DNA from: a bacterium
GTDB taxonomy: Bacteria > CSSED10-310 > JAJRTK01
Assembly: GCA_024278345.1 (NCBI GenBank)
Contig: JAJRTK010000082.1
Coordinates: 1-34,126 of the forward strand
DNA: 34,126 nt
Direction: 5' to 3'
This document shows, piece by piece, positions 18,101-25,239 of the stretch. Below the pieces are notes generated by a model. That model saw only the letters and a list, made by a program, of their open reading frames with translations, ran no database searches and was not told the origin of the DNA. Made by a program: the position numbers and the translations under genes. Position 1 is the first letter of the stretch, and each line of letters opens with the position of its first letter.

Positions 18101-18426
18101 GAAGATGGCCTTGGTCATGAACCCGGCGGACGGCGGTGGCCGGACGGACGCCGACGGGAGCGGACCACAACCGTAAGGAATAAAAAGCGGTTCTTGGGAG
18201 TGATGTTCTGAAGGCGTTTTACGACCAGAAAGTGGGCCTCGATCCTTCTTTCGGCCAGGATCAACAGAGCAAGCCAAAGGCCGAGAGTGAATGGGGCGAT
18301 CTGTGTGCCACCTTGACACTGGCGTTTTGGTTATTATGTATATGGTGACTGTTGGATTTTTCTTCCATGAAAAGCCAAATCGCCTCGTCGATGTTTTGGT
18401 GACAAGCTCCAGAGAAAGTTGCAGAG
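18101..18426 (+). promoter_or_regulatory. Intergenic region with promoter for the signalling island
   Basis: In 326 bp without a gene, a perfect TTGACA lies at 18313-18318, followed by an AT-rich run (TATTATGTATAT, 18332-18343) that can supply a -10, for example TATGTA after 16 bp. The leader to ATG 18427 would be about 80 nt. Short inverted repeats (GCCA...TGGC) flank the -35 and could be an operator, but they are too small to be sure. Confidence 0.5.
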
Positions 18427-19155
18427 ATGGATATCAACAAGGGCGATTGGAATTTTGGCATCCCAAGCTCCGAAGAGCCAAACCTTGCCAAGCAAACCTC
18501 AGCCCGGGAATCCCGAGATCAAGACTCCCCTTCGGCCCCCAATAAACTGTGTTTTTCCGACGTTCTTGCGGCCATAGAGAACGAGCAACTTTCGGTGATA
18601 ATCGATGTTTTTCTTGGGGCAATTGAGGTGGGTCGCATGGAGTTACTTTGCGGTGTCATCACCCATGCCGAGGTTCCTGGTGAAATCGGAAATGGAGCTC
18701 TCAAGCTCCTTGCCGAAATGCCGCGAGCGGAGCTTTGCATTCTCCCGGCGAGTCCCGATTCCCTGAAGCGCCAGACAGTGACCTCAAGTCTTTGGGAGCA
18801 TTTTGAAGCTTCGATCTTGAGCCCAGCTGATATGGCTCCCCGGCTTGCGTCCTGGATGATTACCCGGGCTCGTGTGGCGGTAGGCGGAAAGCGGAAGACC
18901 GAAGAATTGCCTTTCATGGCGTCTGAGGAGCCTGATCTCGGTTTTTCTGATCCTTCCACGGTGGAGCAAAGCCCGATATCCGACAAGGATCGACGACAAG
19001 AAAAGTTTGACCCACTGTTTCAGCAGGCGATGGGCGCGTACATGAAACGCGACTATGGCGAGGCCCTGAAGCTGTTCGAGGCCTGCGCGGAACTTCGCCC
19101 TGACTCGTCCCGGGTTCGGCAGAACATTGCCAAGATCAAAAACCGGGGAATTTAA
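18427..19155 (+). CDS. DUF4388-like plus single-TPR protein, copy 1
   Basis: The 242-residue soluble protein has three parts. Residues 1-39 are polar and probably disordered. Residues ~40-115 resemble DUF4388 (SDVLAAIENEQLSVIIDVFLGAIEVGRMELLCGVITHAEV), a small alpha/beta domain found in bacterial signalling proteins. A polar linker then leads to one TPR-like motif at ~194-240 (FDPLFQQAMGAYMKRDYGEA, then LKLFEACAELRPDS). The same C-terminal motif closes the next two proteins, so the three are probably paralogues. It is the first gene behind the promoter at 18313. No catalytic residues are visible, and an adaptor or scaffold role is inferred. The DUF4388 call is by pattern and less clear here than in copy 3. 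Confidence 0.75.
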   Translation: MDINKGDWNFGIPSSEEPNLAKQTSARESRDQDSPSAPNKLCFSDVLAAIENEQLSVIIDVFLGAIEVGRMELLCGVITHAEVPGEIGNGALKLLAEMPRAELCILPASPDSLKRQTVTSSLWEHFEASILSPADMAPRLASWMITRARVAVGGKRKTEELPFMASEEPDLGFSDPSTVEQSPISDKDRRQEKFDPLFQQAMGAYMKRDYGEALKLFEACAELRPDSSRVRQNIAKIKNRGI

Positions 19156-19318
19156 CGGAACGAGAGCCACACTCATCCTGACAAAGAGAGAATGGGCAGG
19201 GGCAGGCTTCGGACCGCCCCATTTCCAGAAAACTCATCAAGTTGGTCAGCTTCAAGCGAAGCAGGATCGGCCACGGGCATTCCATTCCACCGCGGTTTCG
19301 CCGCAGAGCTGGAAAATC

Positions 19319-19816
19319 ATGTCTCCGTCTCCAACATTGGCAAAGCAGGAACCCTCTCGAGATCACGCAGCCCCCGGGAGGGCATATCCAGGAATTACGA
19401 GCAAGCTCGAAGCTGGCTCAGCGGCATTGCACTTGGAAACAGAAGTGTATGGAGCCCCTCCTCTCATCGTGACGACGATCTTCTGCAGGGGCAGACTCAT
19501 CCGGTCCACACGGATTCAGCTCTCCGATGCCATGAAGCGGTTTGCCACGCAAGTTGCAGGAGAAGCCATCGAGTTCACCCACAAGGAGGCCCAGGAACGT
19601 ATCCGCCTTCTCGTGGCTCAGAAGAATGATGAATGGCAGCGAAAACAAGGGGAATCAGCTCCTCTGGCGCTCCTTTTCATGAAAGCGGTGGATGCCTATG
19701 CCTCTGGCGATGCCAAGAGCAGTTTGGAAGTCTTCGAGATGCTGGCTTGTCTGTGGCCAGATGAGCCGCGGGTTCAACGCAGTCTCCAGAGCCTCAGATT
19801 GGAAGAAGGGAACTGA
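19319..19816 (+). CDS. TPR-ended paralogue, copy 2, function unknown
   Basis: This 165-residue protein is counted from ATG 19319, which has GGAAAA just upstream. The frame is open back to a TTG at 19127, but the extra residues look non-coding. The middle (ALHLETEVYGAPPLIVTTIF, then CRGRLIRSTRI) is a small beta-rich domain that differs from copies 1 and 3. The end (LLFMKAVDAYASGDAKSSLE, then VFEMLACLWPDEPRVQRSL) is the same single TPR-like motif, including a fixed spacing and the WPDEPRV/RPDSSRV turn. It lies 163 bp after copy 1. I do not recognise the N-terminal domain with confidence. The shared tail suggests that copies 1-3 bind a common partner. Confidence 0.65.
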   Translation: MSPSPTLAKQEPSRDHAAPGRAYPGITSKLEAGSAALHLETEVYGAPPLIVTTIFCRGRLIRSTRIQLSDAMKRFATQVAGEAIEFTHKEAQERIRLLVAQKNDEWQRKQGESAPLALLFMKAVDAYASGDAKSSLEVFEMLACLWPDEPRVQRSLQSLRLEEGN

Positions 19817-20041
19817 AAAAGGCAAAGGCATGAAAAAGCTAACTTTTTTGGCGTAGAGGAGTGTGCTGGTCCGGCCGGGCTGCTCGTCTTGATTCGGCGG
19901 CTCGATGAAAGCCGGCCCCATTCCCACGACCCCCTTCACAACTTTCACAACTTGTGTGATCTCCTTCAACCAGATAGACAGACAATGCCTCTCAACCCCG
20001 CCGCGGATCTTTCCTATCCCGAGGCTTCGTCGAAAGACTGA

Positions 20042-20593
20042 CCATCAATCTCCCTCGCCGGCGATCTGAGGGCGGGATCGCTGATCTACCTTCTGCGCTT
20101 TCTTCTCAGCGGGCAGTACAATGTTTGCATTGAAGTGGGAGATCCAGAAGGAACGGTGGGATGCATCTGGTTGTCCAGCGGCCGGCTATTGGATGCTTTT
20201 AGCAGGGATTCTCATAGCGAAAAGGCCGTAACATCGATGCTTAACGTCACTTCTGGCCATGTGCGGGTTTTCTGCACCGAACCGGAGCACGTCCAGCCAC
20301 GAACCATCAGCGACACATTTCAAACACGGTTGGAGAGCGAAGTGGCCTTGGAAGCTCCATCTCTTAAAAGGTCCACGAGCCCCCACAATTTGTTGCGAGA
20401 TCGGGACGAGGCGAGTGTTTTGGAAGTGGAGATCGAGTTCGACTGGCAGTTCCAACAGGCGGTCATGGCCTACATCCAGAACCGTGAGCAAAAAGCGCTG
20501 GAGCTGTTCGAAAAGTGTCTCGCGATGCGGCCCGGAGACCCAAAAACCATCCATAACATTGAAAAAATCAGAAAGAAGAAAGAACTGCCATGA
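20042..20593 (+). CDS. DUF4388 plus single-TPR protein, copy 3 (start unclear, in-frame TGA just upstream)
   Basis: Similarity begins directly after a TGA at 20039-20041 with SISLAGDLRAGSLIYLLRF, the classic DUF4388 opening. It continues through the GCIWLSSGRLLDAF hairpin and HVRVF, a polar linker, and the shared TPR-like tail (FDWQFQQAVMAYIQNREQKA). No ATG, GTG or TTG lies between the TGA and GTG 20135, and that GTG would cut off half of the domain. An ATG at 19985 is in the same frame and would give an 18-residue leader ending at the TGA. The gene therefore has a rare start codon, a nonsense mutation, a readthrough codon or a sequence error. Its stop overlaps the ParA start as ATGA, which suggests the two are translated together. 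Confidence 0.7.
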   Translation, partial: PSISLAGDLRAGSLIYLLRFLLSGQYNVCIEVGDPEGTVGCIWLSSGRLLDAFSRDSHSEKAVTSMLNVTSGHVRVFCTEPEHVQPRTISDTFQTRLESEVALEAPSLKRSTSPHNLLRDRDEASVLEVEIEFDWQFQQAVMAYIQNREQKALELFEKCLAMRPGDPKTIHNIEKIRKKKELP

Positions 20594-21396
20594 CGGTGTT
20601 AGCAGTCGTGAGCCCAAAAGGTGGTGTGGGTAAGACCACCGTTGCCCTCAACCTTTCCCTCTCCTTCGCTCGGCGCGGATGGTCAGTGCTCCTTGTGGAT
20701 ACCGATCCCCAGGGAGCCATCGGACTGTCCCTCATGGGCCGGGCAAAAGAGAGTCCCGGTCTTGTGGAGTGCGTTTCGAATCAGATTCCCTTGGAGAAGG
20801 CAATCCTCACAACCCGGCTTGGGGGTCTCAGCATTCTCCCCATCGGGCGGATTCCATTCCGTCAGCTTGCTCAGTGGGCCGTTTCAGTGTCGGATGGAAG
20901 GCGTTTGAGACCGCTTTTCCAGAAGGCGGAAAAACTATACGACCTCGTCATCGCAGACACGGGCTCGGGTTTGTCGGGAGTCACCTATGGAGTCATGAGC
21001 GGCTCTACTCATCTCCTGTCGCCACTCCAATCCGAACCTCTCTCTCTTCGGGCAATGCCACAGCTTCTGGAGATTGTCACGGGTTTGCAAGAGCGGGGCC
21101 TCGACCTGCAGATCGCCGGACTTCTGCTGACGATGGTCCAAAGGCAGAATGAGGTTTCCCTGTCAGTGCTCAGGGAAACGTGGAAGCTCGTTCCCAAGGA
21201 GCTTCTCCTGGACACCTTCATCCCCCGGGAACCCGCTTTCCTTGATGCCAGCGCAAAAGGAGCTCCACTGGGTCTTGTGAGTCGCCGGCCTCCCAGGGTT
21301 GCCATCGTCTTCGATCAGCTCGCGGCAGAGCTGGAACATCGAATCGGACTCACCTGCGAGGAAAGCGAAGATGAACCGCTCTCTCTCCTGGATTGA
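20590..21396 (+). CDS. ParA/MinD-family ATPase
   Basis: The 268-residue cytoplasmic ATPase has the deviant Walker A PKGGVGKTT with the signature Lys10 (residues 9-17), Walker A' LLVDTDPQG at ~35-43 and a Walker B-like YDLVIADTGSG. A C-terminal FIPREPAFLDASAKGAPLGL is typical of the Soj/ParA group. It is small, with no N-terminal DNA-binding domain, like the ParA proteins that position protein cargo or the MinD type. No amphipathic C-terminal membrane helix is obvious. ATG 20590 lies in an ATGA overlap with copy 3 of the TPR family, and the gene overlaps the next by 26 bp. No ParB gene is visible. The context suggests positioning of a protein complex rather than plasmid partition. Confidence 0.9.
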   Translation: MTVLAVVSPKGGVGKTTVALNLSLSFARRGWSVLLVDTDPQGAIGLSLMGRAKESPGLVECVSNQIPLEKAILTTRLGGLSILPIGRIPFRQLAQWAVSVSDGRRLRPLFQKAEKLYDLVIADTGSGLSGVTYGVMSGSTHLLSPLQSEPLSLRAMPQLLEIVTGLQERGLDLQIAGLLLTMVQRQNEVSLSVLRETWKLVPKELLLDTFIPREPAFLDASAKGAPLGLVSRRPPRVAIVFDQLAAELEHRIGLTCEESEDEPLSLLD

Positions 21397-22048
21397 CGGA
21401 ACACGTTGGCGGAAGCTCGTCAAGTCCGTCCGGCGAAGTGAGCCGCCTGTCTCGGACTACGGGCAGGAAGGTTTCCTCAGCCTGGACTCCCTCAAGAGCT
21501 TCGGAACGCTGGAAACGAATAAGAGCGATGGAAGCTCCCGGCCCTCCGTCGAGCCATCAAAGGTGGCGGACAAAGTTCGCTCCGTACCGCCGAGGTCTGA
21601 TGAAGCTGGTGTCACGGAGAAGCCCCCCGGATCTGGCCACGAAGCTGAAGTCGTCCGCGTGGTTGCGGACCTCGATCTGTCCGGTCCTCTTGAAACGCGC
21701 ATCGCCGCATTTCTGGATTGGGTGGATCAAACGACCGTCTGCTCCGCTGTCTATCTGGCTGACGAGGATGGTCTGGCACTTGCGCAGCACAAATGCAGGC
21801 CCGCGCATATTTCTCTTTCAGCACTCATCCTTCGTTTCCAAGCTGACCTACGCCGGTGGTTCGGAGTGTCGAGGCGGGGAATCGCCTCCATCAACCTCGA
21901 CGACGAATTCACGCTTTACTGCATCGAATGTACAACCCGCTGGGGGCAAATGGCCCTTGGCATCGTGCTCCGAGAAAGCCTCCCTCAACAGACCTTGCGA
22001 AAGATCCAGCACGAGCTCGAACAGGTCTTTACAGAGAAAGGAGTCTGA
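21371..22048 (+). CDS. Roadblock/LC7-like protein with disordered N-terminal region
   Basis: The 225-residue protein begins at ATG 21371, preceded by a GAGGAAAG ribosome site inside the end of the ParA gene. Residues 1-100 are polar, rich in Ser, Pro and Glu, and probably unfolded. Residues ~105-225 fit a roadblock/LC7 fold: a helix (LETRIAAFLDWVDQTT), then AVYLADEDGLALAQ as the central strand-turn, a long helix, and paired strands ending in a C-terminal helix. Such domains act as regulators of MglA/Ras-like GTPases, for instance MglB. The call rests on pattern, not on close identity. It is tightly coupled to the ParA gene (26-bp overlap) and lies 1 bp before the next gene. Confidence 0.65.
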   Translation: MNRSLSWIDGTRWRKLVKSVRRSEPPVSDYGQEGFLSLDSLKSFGTLETNKSDGSSRPSVEPSKVADKVRSVPPRSDEAGVTEKPPGSGHEAEVVRVVADLDLSGPLETRIAAFLDWVDQTTVCSAVYLADEDGLALAQHKCRPAHISLSALILRFQADLRRWFGVSRRGIASINLDDEFTLYCIECTTRWGQMALGIVLRESLPQQTLRKIQHELEQVFTEKGV

Positions 22049-22049
22049 G

Positions 22050-22628
22050 ATGCCTCAGAACTTCGTCGCCCAAGCAGTGGAAGACGTGCCAGGTATGAGA
22101 GCCATCTTCATTACGGCAATGCCTGACGCTCTCCTGTATGATTACTGGATCCGGGAAAACGACAACTGGTCTGCGGAAGATGTCGCCTCCTATTTCGGGG
22201 ATCTCATCCGAGCAAACCGCGAGGGCCTCAAAGCCCTGGGATCCTGGTCTTCGGAAATGCAAGTCACCATCGAATCGGCCGATACACTGGTGGTTCTCCG
22301 CGAGCTCACCAACGACTTCGTTTGCGGTGGAGTCTTCGACCGCAAGACACCGTTGGGCATGGTCCGTCTCCACCTCAAGAGGGTAACGGAGCGCCTTATC
22401 GATCATCTTCCTTCCTTCGAGGTGGAAGAGCGCCCCCGAGGGGTCCGCGTCATGGAGTTCCTTCAACGGTATGCTCCGGATCCTCACATGGTCATGCTTC
22501 GCGTCGCCATGCAGACAGGCATCGATCTGGAAATGCTCCGAACACCAGAAAAACTCGATAAAGCGCAGGTGCATCAAGTGGAAGAAGCGACTCAACGGAT
22601 CCTCGGTTTGGACAGCCTCAATATCTGA
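22050..22628 (+). CDS. Second roadblock/LC7-like protein
   Basis: The 192-residue cytoplasmic protein starts at ATG 22050, one base after the stop of the previous gene, with AGGAG upstream. Residues ~1-120 look like a roadblock/LC7 domain: FVAQAVEDVPGMRAIFITAM, a polar loop, SAEDVASYFGDLIRANREGL as the long helix, and TIESADTLVVLRELTNDF with a final pair of strands. The last 70 residues are helical and may be a separate small domain. Its arrangement beside another roadblock-like gene suggests a heterodimer. A direct link with the distant MglA-like GTPase is inferred only. Confidence 0.62.
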   Translation: MPQNFVAQAVEDVPGMRAIFITAMPDALLYDYWIRENDNWSAEDVASYFGDLIRANREGLKALGSWSSEMQVTIESADTLVVLRELTNDFVCGGVFDRKTPLGMVRLHLKRVTERLIDHLPSFEVEERPRGVRVMEFLQRYAPDPHMVMLRVAMQTGIDLEMLRTPEKLDKAQVHQVEEATQRILGLDSLNI

Positions 22629-22825
22629 GGTCCCGGGGGATGTCGATACTGCTTCCCCGCCGTGCTCCCAAATCCTCAGAAACCAAGAGGGGAACATGAA
22701 CGGCTCGGCACCAGGTTGCGCCGGTCACCTCGGACGGTAAGAGAGATGAAACACCAACGCGACACTTTGTTTCAGGCCGGGTTTTCATTCGCCTGCACCA
22801 GCCGCGCCACCAAGGAGTGAACGTC
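22629..22825 (+). other. Gap between the roadblock pair and the V4R gene
   Basis: This 197-bp gap breaks the tight packing of the island. It contains a 14-codon open frame (ATG 22696 to TAA 22740) behind a strong AGAGGGG, which may be a leader peptide or chance. No clear promoter or terminator is seen. Confidence 0.3.
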
Positions 22826-24085
22826 ATGCAGGAGCTCAACTCTCTGAAGACACTGCTACCTCAACACGATCTGACTTTTTTAGCTGGAGTTCCTTACGTC
22901 TACCATTGCCACCACTTCAACCTCTTCCACGACCAGACAATCTCCGACGTGTTGGGAGAGGAACGGGGTCTAGAGTTTCGCTCCCGAGCCGCGCACCGGG
23001 CCTTTTCCCAGCTTTTGGATCGCATCTTCCAGGCTCTGGGGACCGACACGCCGCCCGAGCGATTTGAGATCGCAGCCCGCCTCTTCGCCTGGATGGGGCA
23101 GGGCAAGATGGAGTTTTCTTTATCTCCGGAGGGTGGGACTACCAGGGGAATGCCCCTGCACTACAGCTTTGCCTGGAAGCAGAAATACGGTTCAAAAATC
23201 CGCTGTCGCTTCCCTGTCGATGCCGTAGGCGCCGGTTTTTCAGCGGCAATAGGCGAAGCCGGTTTCAACCTTGAGCCGGGGTCATTTCAGGCCACTGAAA
23301 CAACTTGTATCGCCCAAAAACATACACACTGCGGGTTCACAATCAGCGCGGGCGGATCCGAGTCAGCCAAGCCTCTTCCGGTTCAACAAGATCTGGAACA
23401 ACTTGTGGGGCCAAGCTTCCCTGGAGAGCACGAGGGAGAAATCGTCCGGATTCTGGCACCCCTTCGGGAATTCCTAGCGGGAGTCGCAGGGGACGAGCGT
23501 GGGCTCATCCAGGCATTCAATATCTTTGCCGCTGCGCACCTTACAGCCTACTACAACCGTACGGCCTTCGGCCTCATCCACCACCTGGAATCCGGCAACC
23601 CCAAAATGCTCCCCATCGCCGTGCAACTTCTTCGAGAGGCGGGCCGGGTCTGCGTGTTCAACACCTTTGGAAACCTGATGCTTTCCCCGGAATGGGAGGG
23701 GCTCGCTTCGGCTCCCAGCGGCGCCATCGAGGAGACGGTCCTCTCCTGTATGACCATTGCCCGCGGGCTGGGATTCGGACACTGGACCATCAAGGAAATT
23801 GAACCCAGCAAACGGTTTGTTCTCCAAACTCCCAGCAACTACGAGTCGCCCTTCTACATCCACCAGTACGGGACTTCGGAAAAAGCCCGATGCTACTTCC
23901 TTCAAGGAGCCGCCCACGCGATCATGCTCCTGGCCCACGAAGTGGACTGGAAAGCGCGACCGGAGCTCACGGAAGAACTCTATTTTCGCCTCTTCCACGG
24001 CTCCAAAACCAATTGGGTCGTGGAAGAAACCCGGTGCAGGAGTCAAGGGAATCCCCTGTGCGAAGTGGTGGTCACCCATCGCTGA
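22826..24085 (+). CDS. Protein with two V4R-like (4-vinyl reductase) domains
   Basis: The 419-residue soluble protein has two related halves. The N-terminal half (~1-170) shows YVYHCHHFNLFHDQTI, a long helix, then CIAQKHTHCGFTI. The C-terminal half (~220-419) shows IFAAAHLTAYYNRTAFGLI, HWTIKEIEPSKRF, an ARCYFLQGAAHAIM helix, and ends with VVEETRCRSQGNPLCEVVV. That ending is the C...G...C pattern of V4R domains, which bind small hydrophobic ligands or metal and serve as sensors. ATG 22826 is used because AGGAG lies 8 nt upstream; GTG 22817 would add three residues. It is the last gene of the island, before a strong inverted repeat. The ligand is unknown; a sensory input role is inferred. Confidence 0.75.
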   Translation: MQELNSLKTLLPQHDLTFLAGVPYVYHCHHFNLFHDQTISDVLGEERGLEFRSRAAHRAFSQLLDRIFQALGTDTPPERFEIAARLFAWMGQGKMEFSLSPEGGTTRGMPLHYSFAWKQKYGSKIRCRFPVDAVGAGFSAAIGEAGFNLEPGSFQATETTCIAQKHTHCGFTISAGGSESAKPLPVQQDLEQLVGPSFPGEHEGEIVRILAPLREFLAGVAGDERGLIQAFNIFAAAHLTAYYNRTAFGLIHHLESGNPKMLPIAVQLLREAGRVCVFNTFGNLMLSPEWEGLASAPSGAIEETVLSCMTIARGLGFGHWTIKEIEPSKRFVLQTPSNYESPFYIHQYGTSEKARCYFLQGAAHAIMLLAHEVDWKARPELTEELYFRLFHGSKTNWVVEETRCRSQGNPLCEVVVTHR

Positions 24086-24105
24086 AGAGGCTCATCCGAC
24101 AACGA

Positions 24106-24136
24106 ATGCTGGCCGGTGGGCACCACCGGTCAGCAT
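24106..24136. terminator. Strong inverted repeat between convergent genes (bidirectional terminator)
   Basis: Arms 24106-24118 (ATGCTGGCCGGTG) and 24124-24136 (CACCGGTCAGCAT) pair over 13 bp with one G-T mismatch and a 5-nt loop. It sits 20 bp after the V4R stop and 14 bp before the serC stop. No T-run follows on either strand, so it may act as a weak terminator, as an RNA 3' end, or both. Confidence 0.6.
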
Positions 24137-24149
24137 GAAAACATCGGCG

Positions 24150-24915
24150 TCAGCTCCAGCGACCGCGAAACTCCTCCATGTACTCCACCAAGAGGCGGAC
24201 TGAGCTCACCGAGCGGGCATTGTATGTGGAGGCGCGGATCCCTCCCACGGACCGGTGTCCGCGAAGTCCGAAGAGTCCTTCCTTCTCTGCGCCGTCGGCG
24301 AACCGTTCTTCGAGCTCGGTGGAGGGCAATCGGAAGCAAACGTTCATCCAGGATCGGCTCTCGGGCTGGGCATGGCCTTTGTAAAAGCCTTGGGAGCCAT
24401 CGATAGATCCATAGAGGAGACTGGCCTTCTCTCGATTTCGCCGTTCGATCTCCCCCAGGCCACCTTGGGAAAGAAGATCATCCAACACGAGCCCCACGAG
24501 GTAGATGGCAAAAACGGGAGTAATTCGTTTCCTCGCTGGACCAGATCCCCTTGGCCCGCCCGATCTTGTTCGCCTCGGAAAGCGCGCCCGATGCCCATCG
24601 GCCGGTGACGATGTATTCGGCCTCCGACCCCTCCGATAGCAGATTCATGGGAACCAGGCCGAACTGTGTTCTAGCGCCGCCGCCCATGAAGATGACAGAG
24701 TAGTCGTCCGAGATCTCCAAAAGCTTCTTGAGATCGGCAATCGCCTGATTGTGAACCCGATCGTAAACCGCGCTACGATGGCTCATCTCAAGAATCGACA
24801 TGCCGGCACCCTGGAAATCGAGAAGCTCGGCCCTAGCTCTCTCCAATACCCCTAGCGGCAAGGCTGCCGGGCCCGCCCCAAAATTATGTACTCGCGAAAG
24901 CTTGGCTTGACTCAT
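24150..24915 (-). pseudogene. serC: Phosphoserine aminotransferase with large internal deletion and frame change
   Basis: SerC makes phosphoserine from 3-phosphohydroxypyruvate with PLP. From ATG 24915 (ribosome site GGGAGAG) codons 1-134 match its N-terminus (FNFGAGPAALP-type start HNFGAGPAALP, MSHRSAVYD, MGGGARTQFGLVPMNLL, SSEETNYSR). The next matching stretch, FAIYLVGLVLDDLLSQGGLG, is in another frame. It runs to the true C-terminus (RSWMNVCFRLPS, LRGHRSVGGIRASTYNA, MEEF) and stops at 24150. Against E. coli SerC, roughly 110 residues are missing at ~24510-24514, including the PLP-binding Lys segment (GAQKNIGPAG). The first frame stops at 24478. Both ends are otherwise well kept, so the loss is recent or an assembly fault. 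It cannot be active as shown. Confidence 0.88.
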
Positions 24916-25239
24916 GGGTCTCTCCCAAATTTGGTTGACCCGGAAGAACCGGGCCGATGGATCTTCGACTTGCGAGGGGTAGAGTCTACGATACTCCCGA
25001 TCCAGGGGCAAGCTCCCGAAACAGTGCCGAGAAGAGTCATCTCTTACCCACGGGGGCACGATCTTGAAGATGTTTTTTTCTTGGGGTTGCGGCCGCTCTC
25101 GTCGTGCGGCAGCCGCCGCGCGCCAATCGCCTTTTTTCCTGCCCTGAAACAGAATTCCGATCCCGTGAACCCATCGAGCCTGAACTTTCCGGGGAATCTG
25201 CTTATAGTGGAAAGGCAATGTCTTTCGGAAGCAATCCAA
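24916..25239. other. Divergent gap between serC remnant and the second TPR/transglutaminase gene
   Basis: These 324 bp hold no gene that I can support, although one plus-strand frame stays open through it. The serC side has a ribosome site and a CCCGG-TTCTT-CCGGG hairpin near 24945-24959. The plus-strand side has the promoter listed at 25180-25208. Confidence 0.4.
25180..25208 (+). promoter_or_regulatory. Candidate sigma70 promoter for the second TPR/transglutaminase gene
   Basis: CTGAAC (25180-25185, 3/6) and TATAGT (25203-25208, 5/6) are spaced by 17 bp. Transcription would begin near 25215, giving a short leader with a GGAAG ribosome site eight bases before ATG 25240. This supports 25240 over the much earlier starts that the open frame allows. 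Confidence 0.5.

Noticed and set aside
19127-19318. TTG-initiated extension of copy 2 in the TPR family
   Set aside because: Overlaps the end of copy 1, has no ribosome site and reads as non-coding.
20590-21396. Plasmid partition locus
   Set aside because: A ParA-type ATPase is present, but no ParB, no parS-like repeats and no replication gene; the surroundings are signalling genes.
24886-25239. Upstream extension of the second TPR/transglutaminase frame
   Set aside because: Overlaps the serC start and promoter region, has no domain, and a promoter with ribosome site supports 25240.
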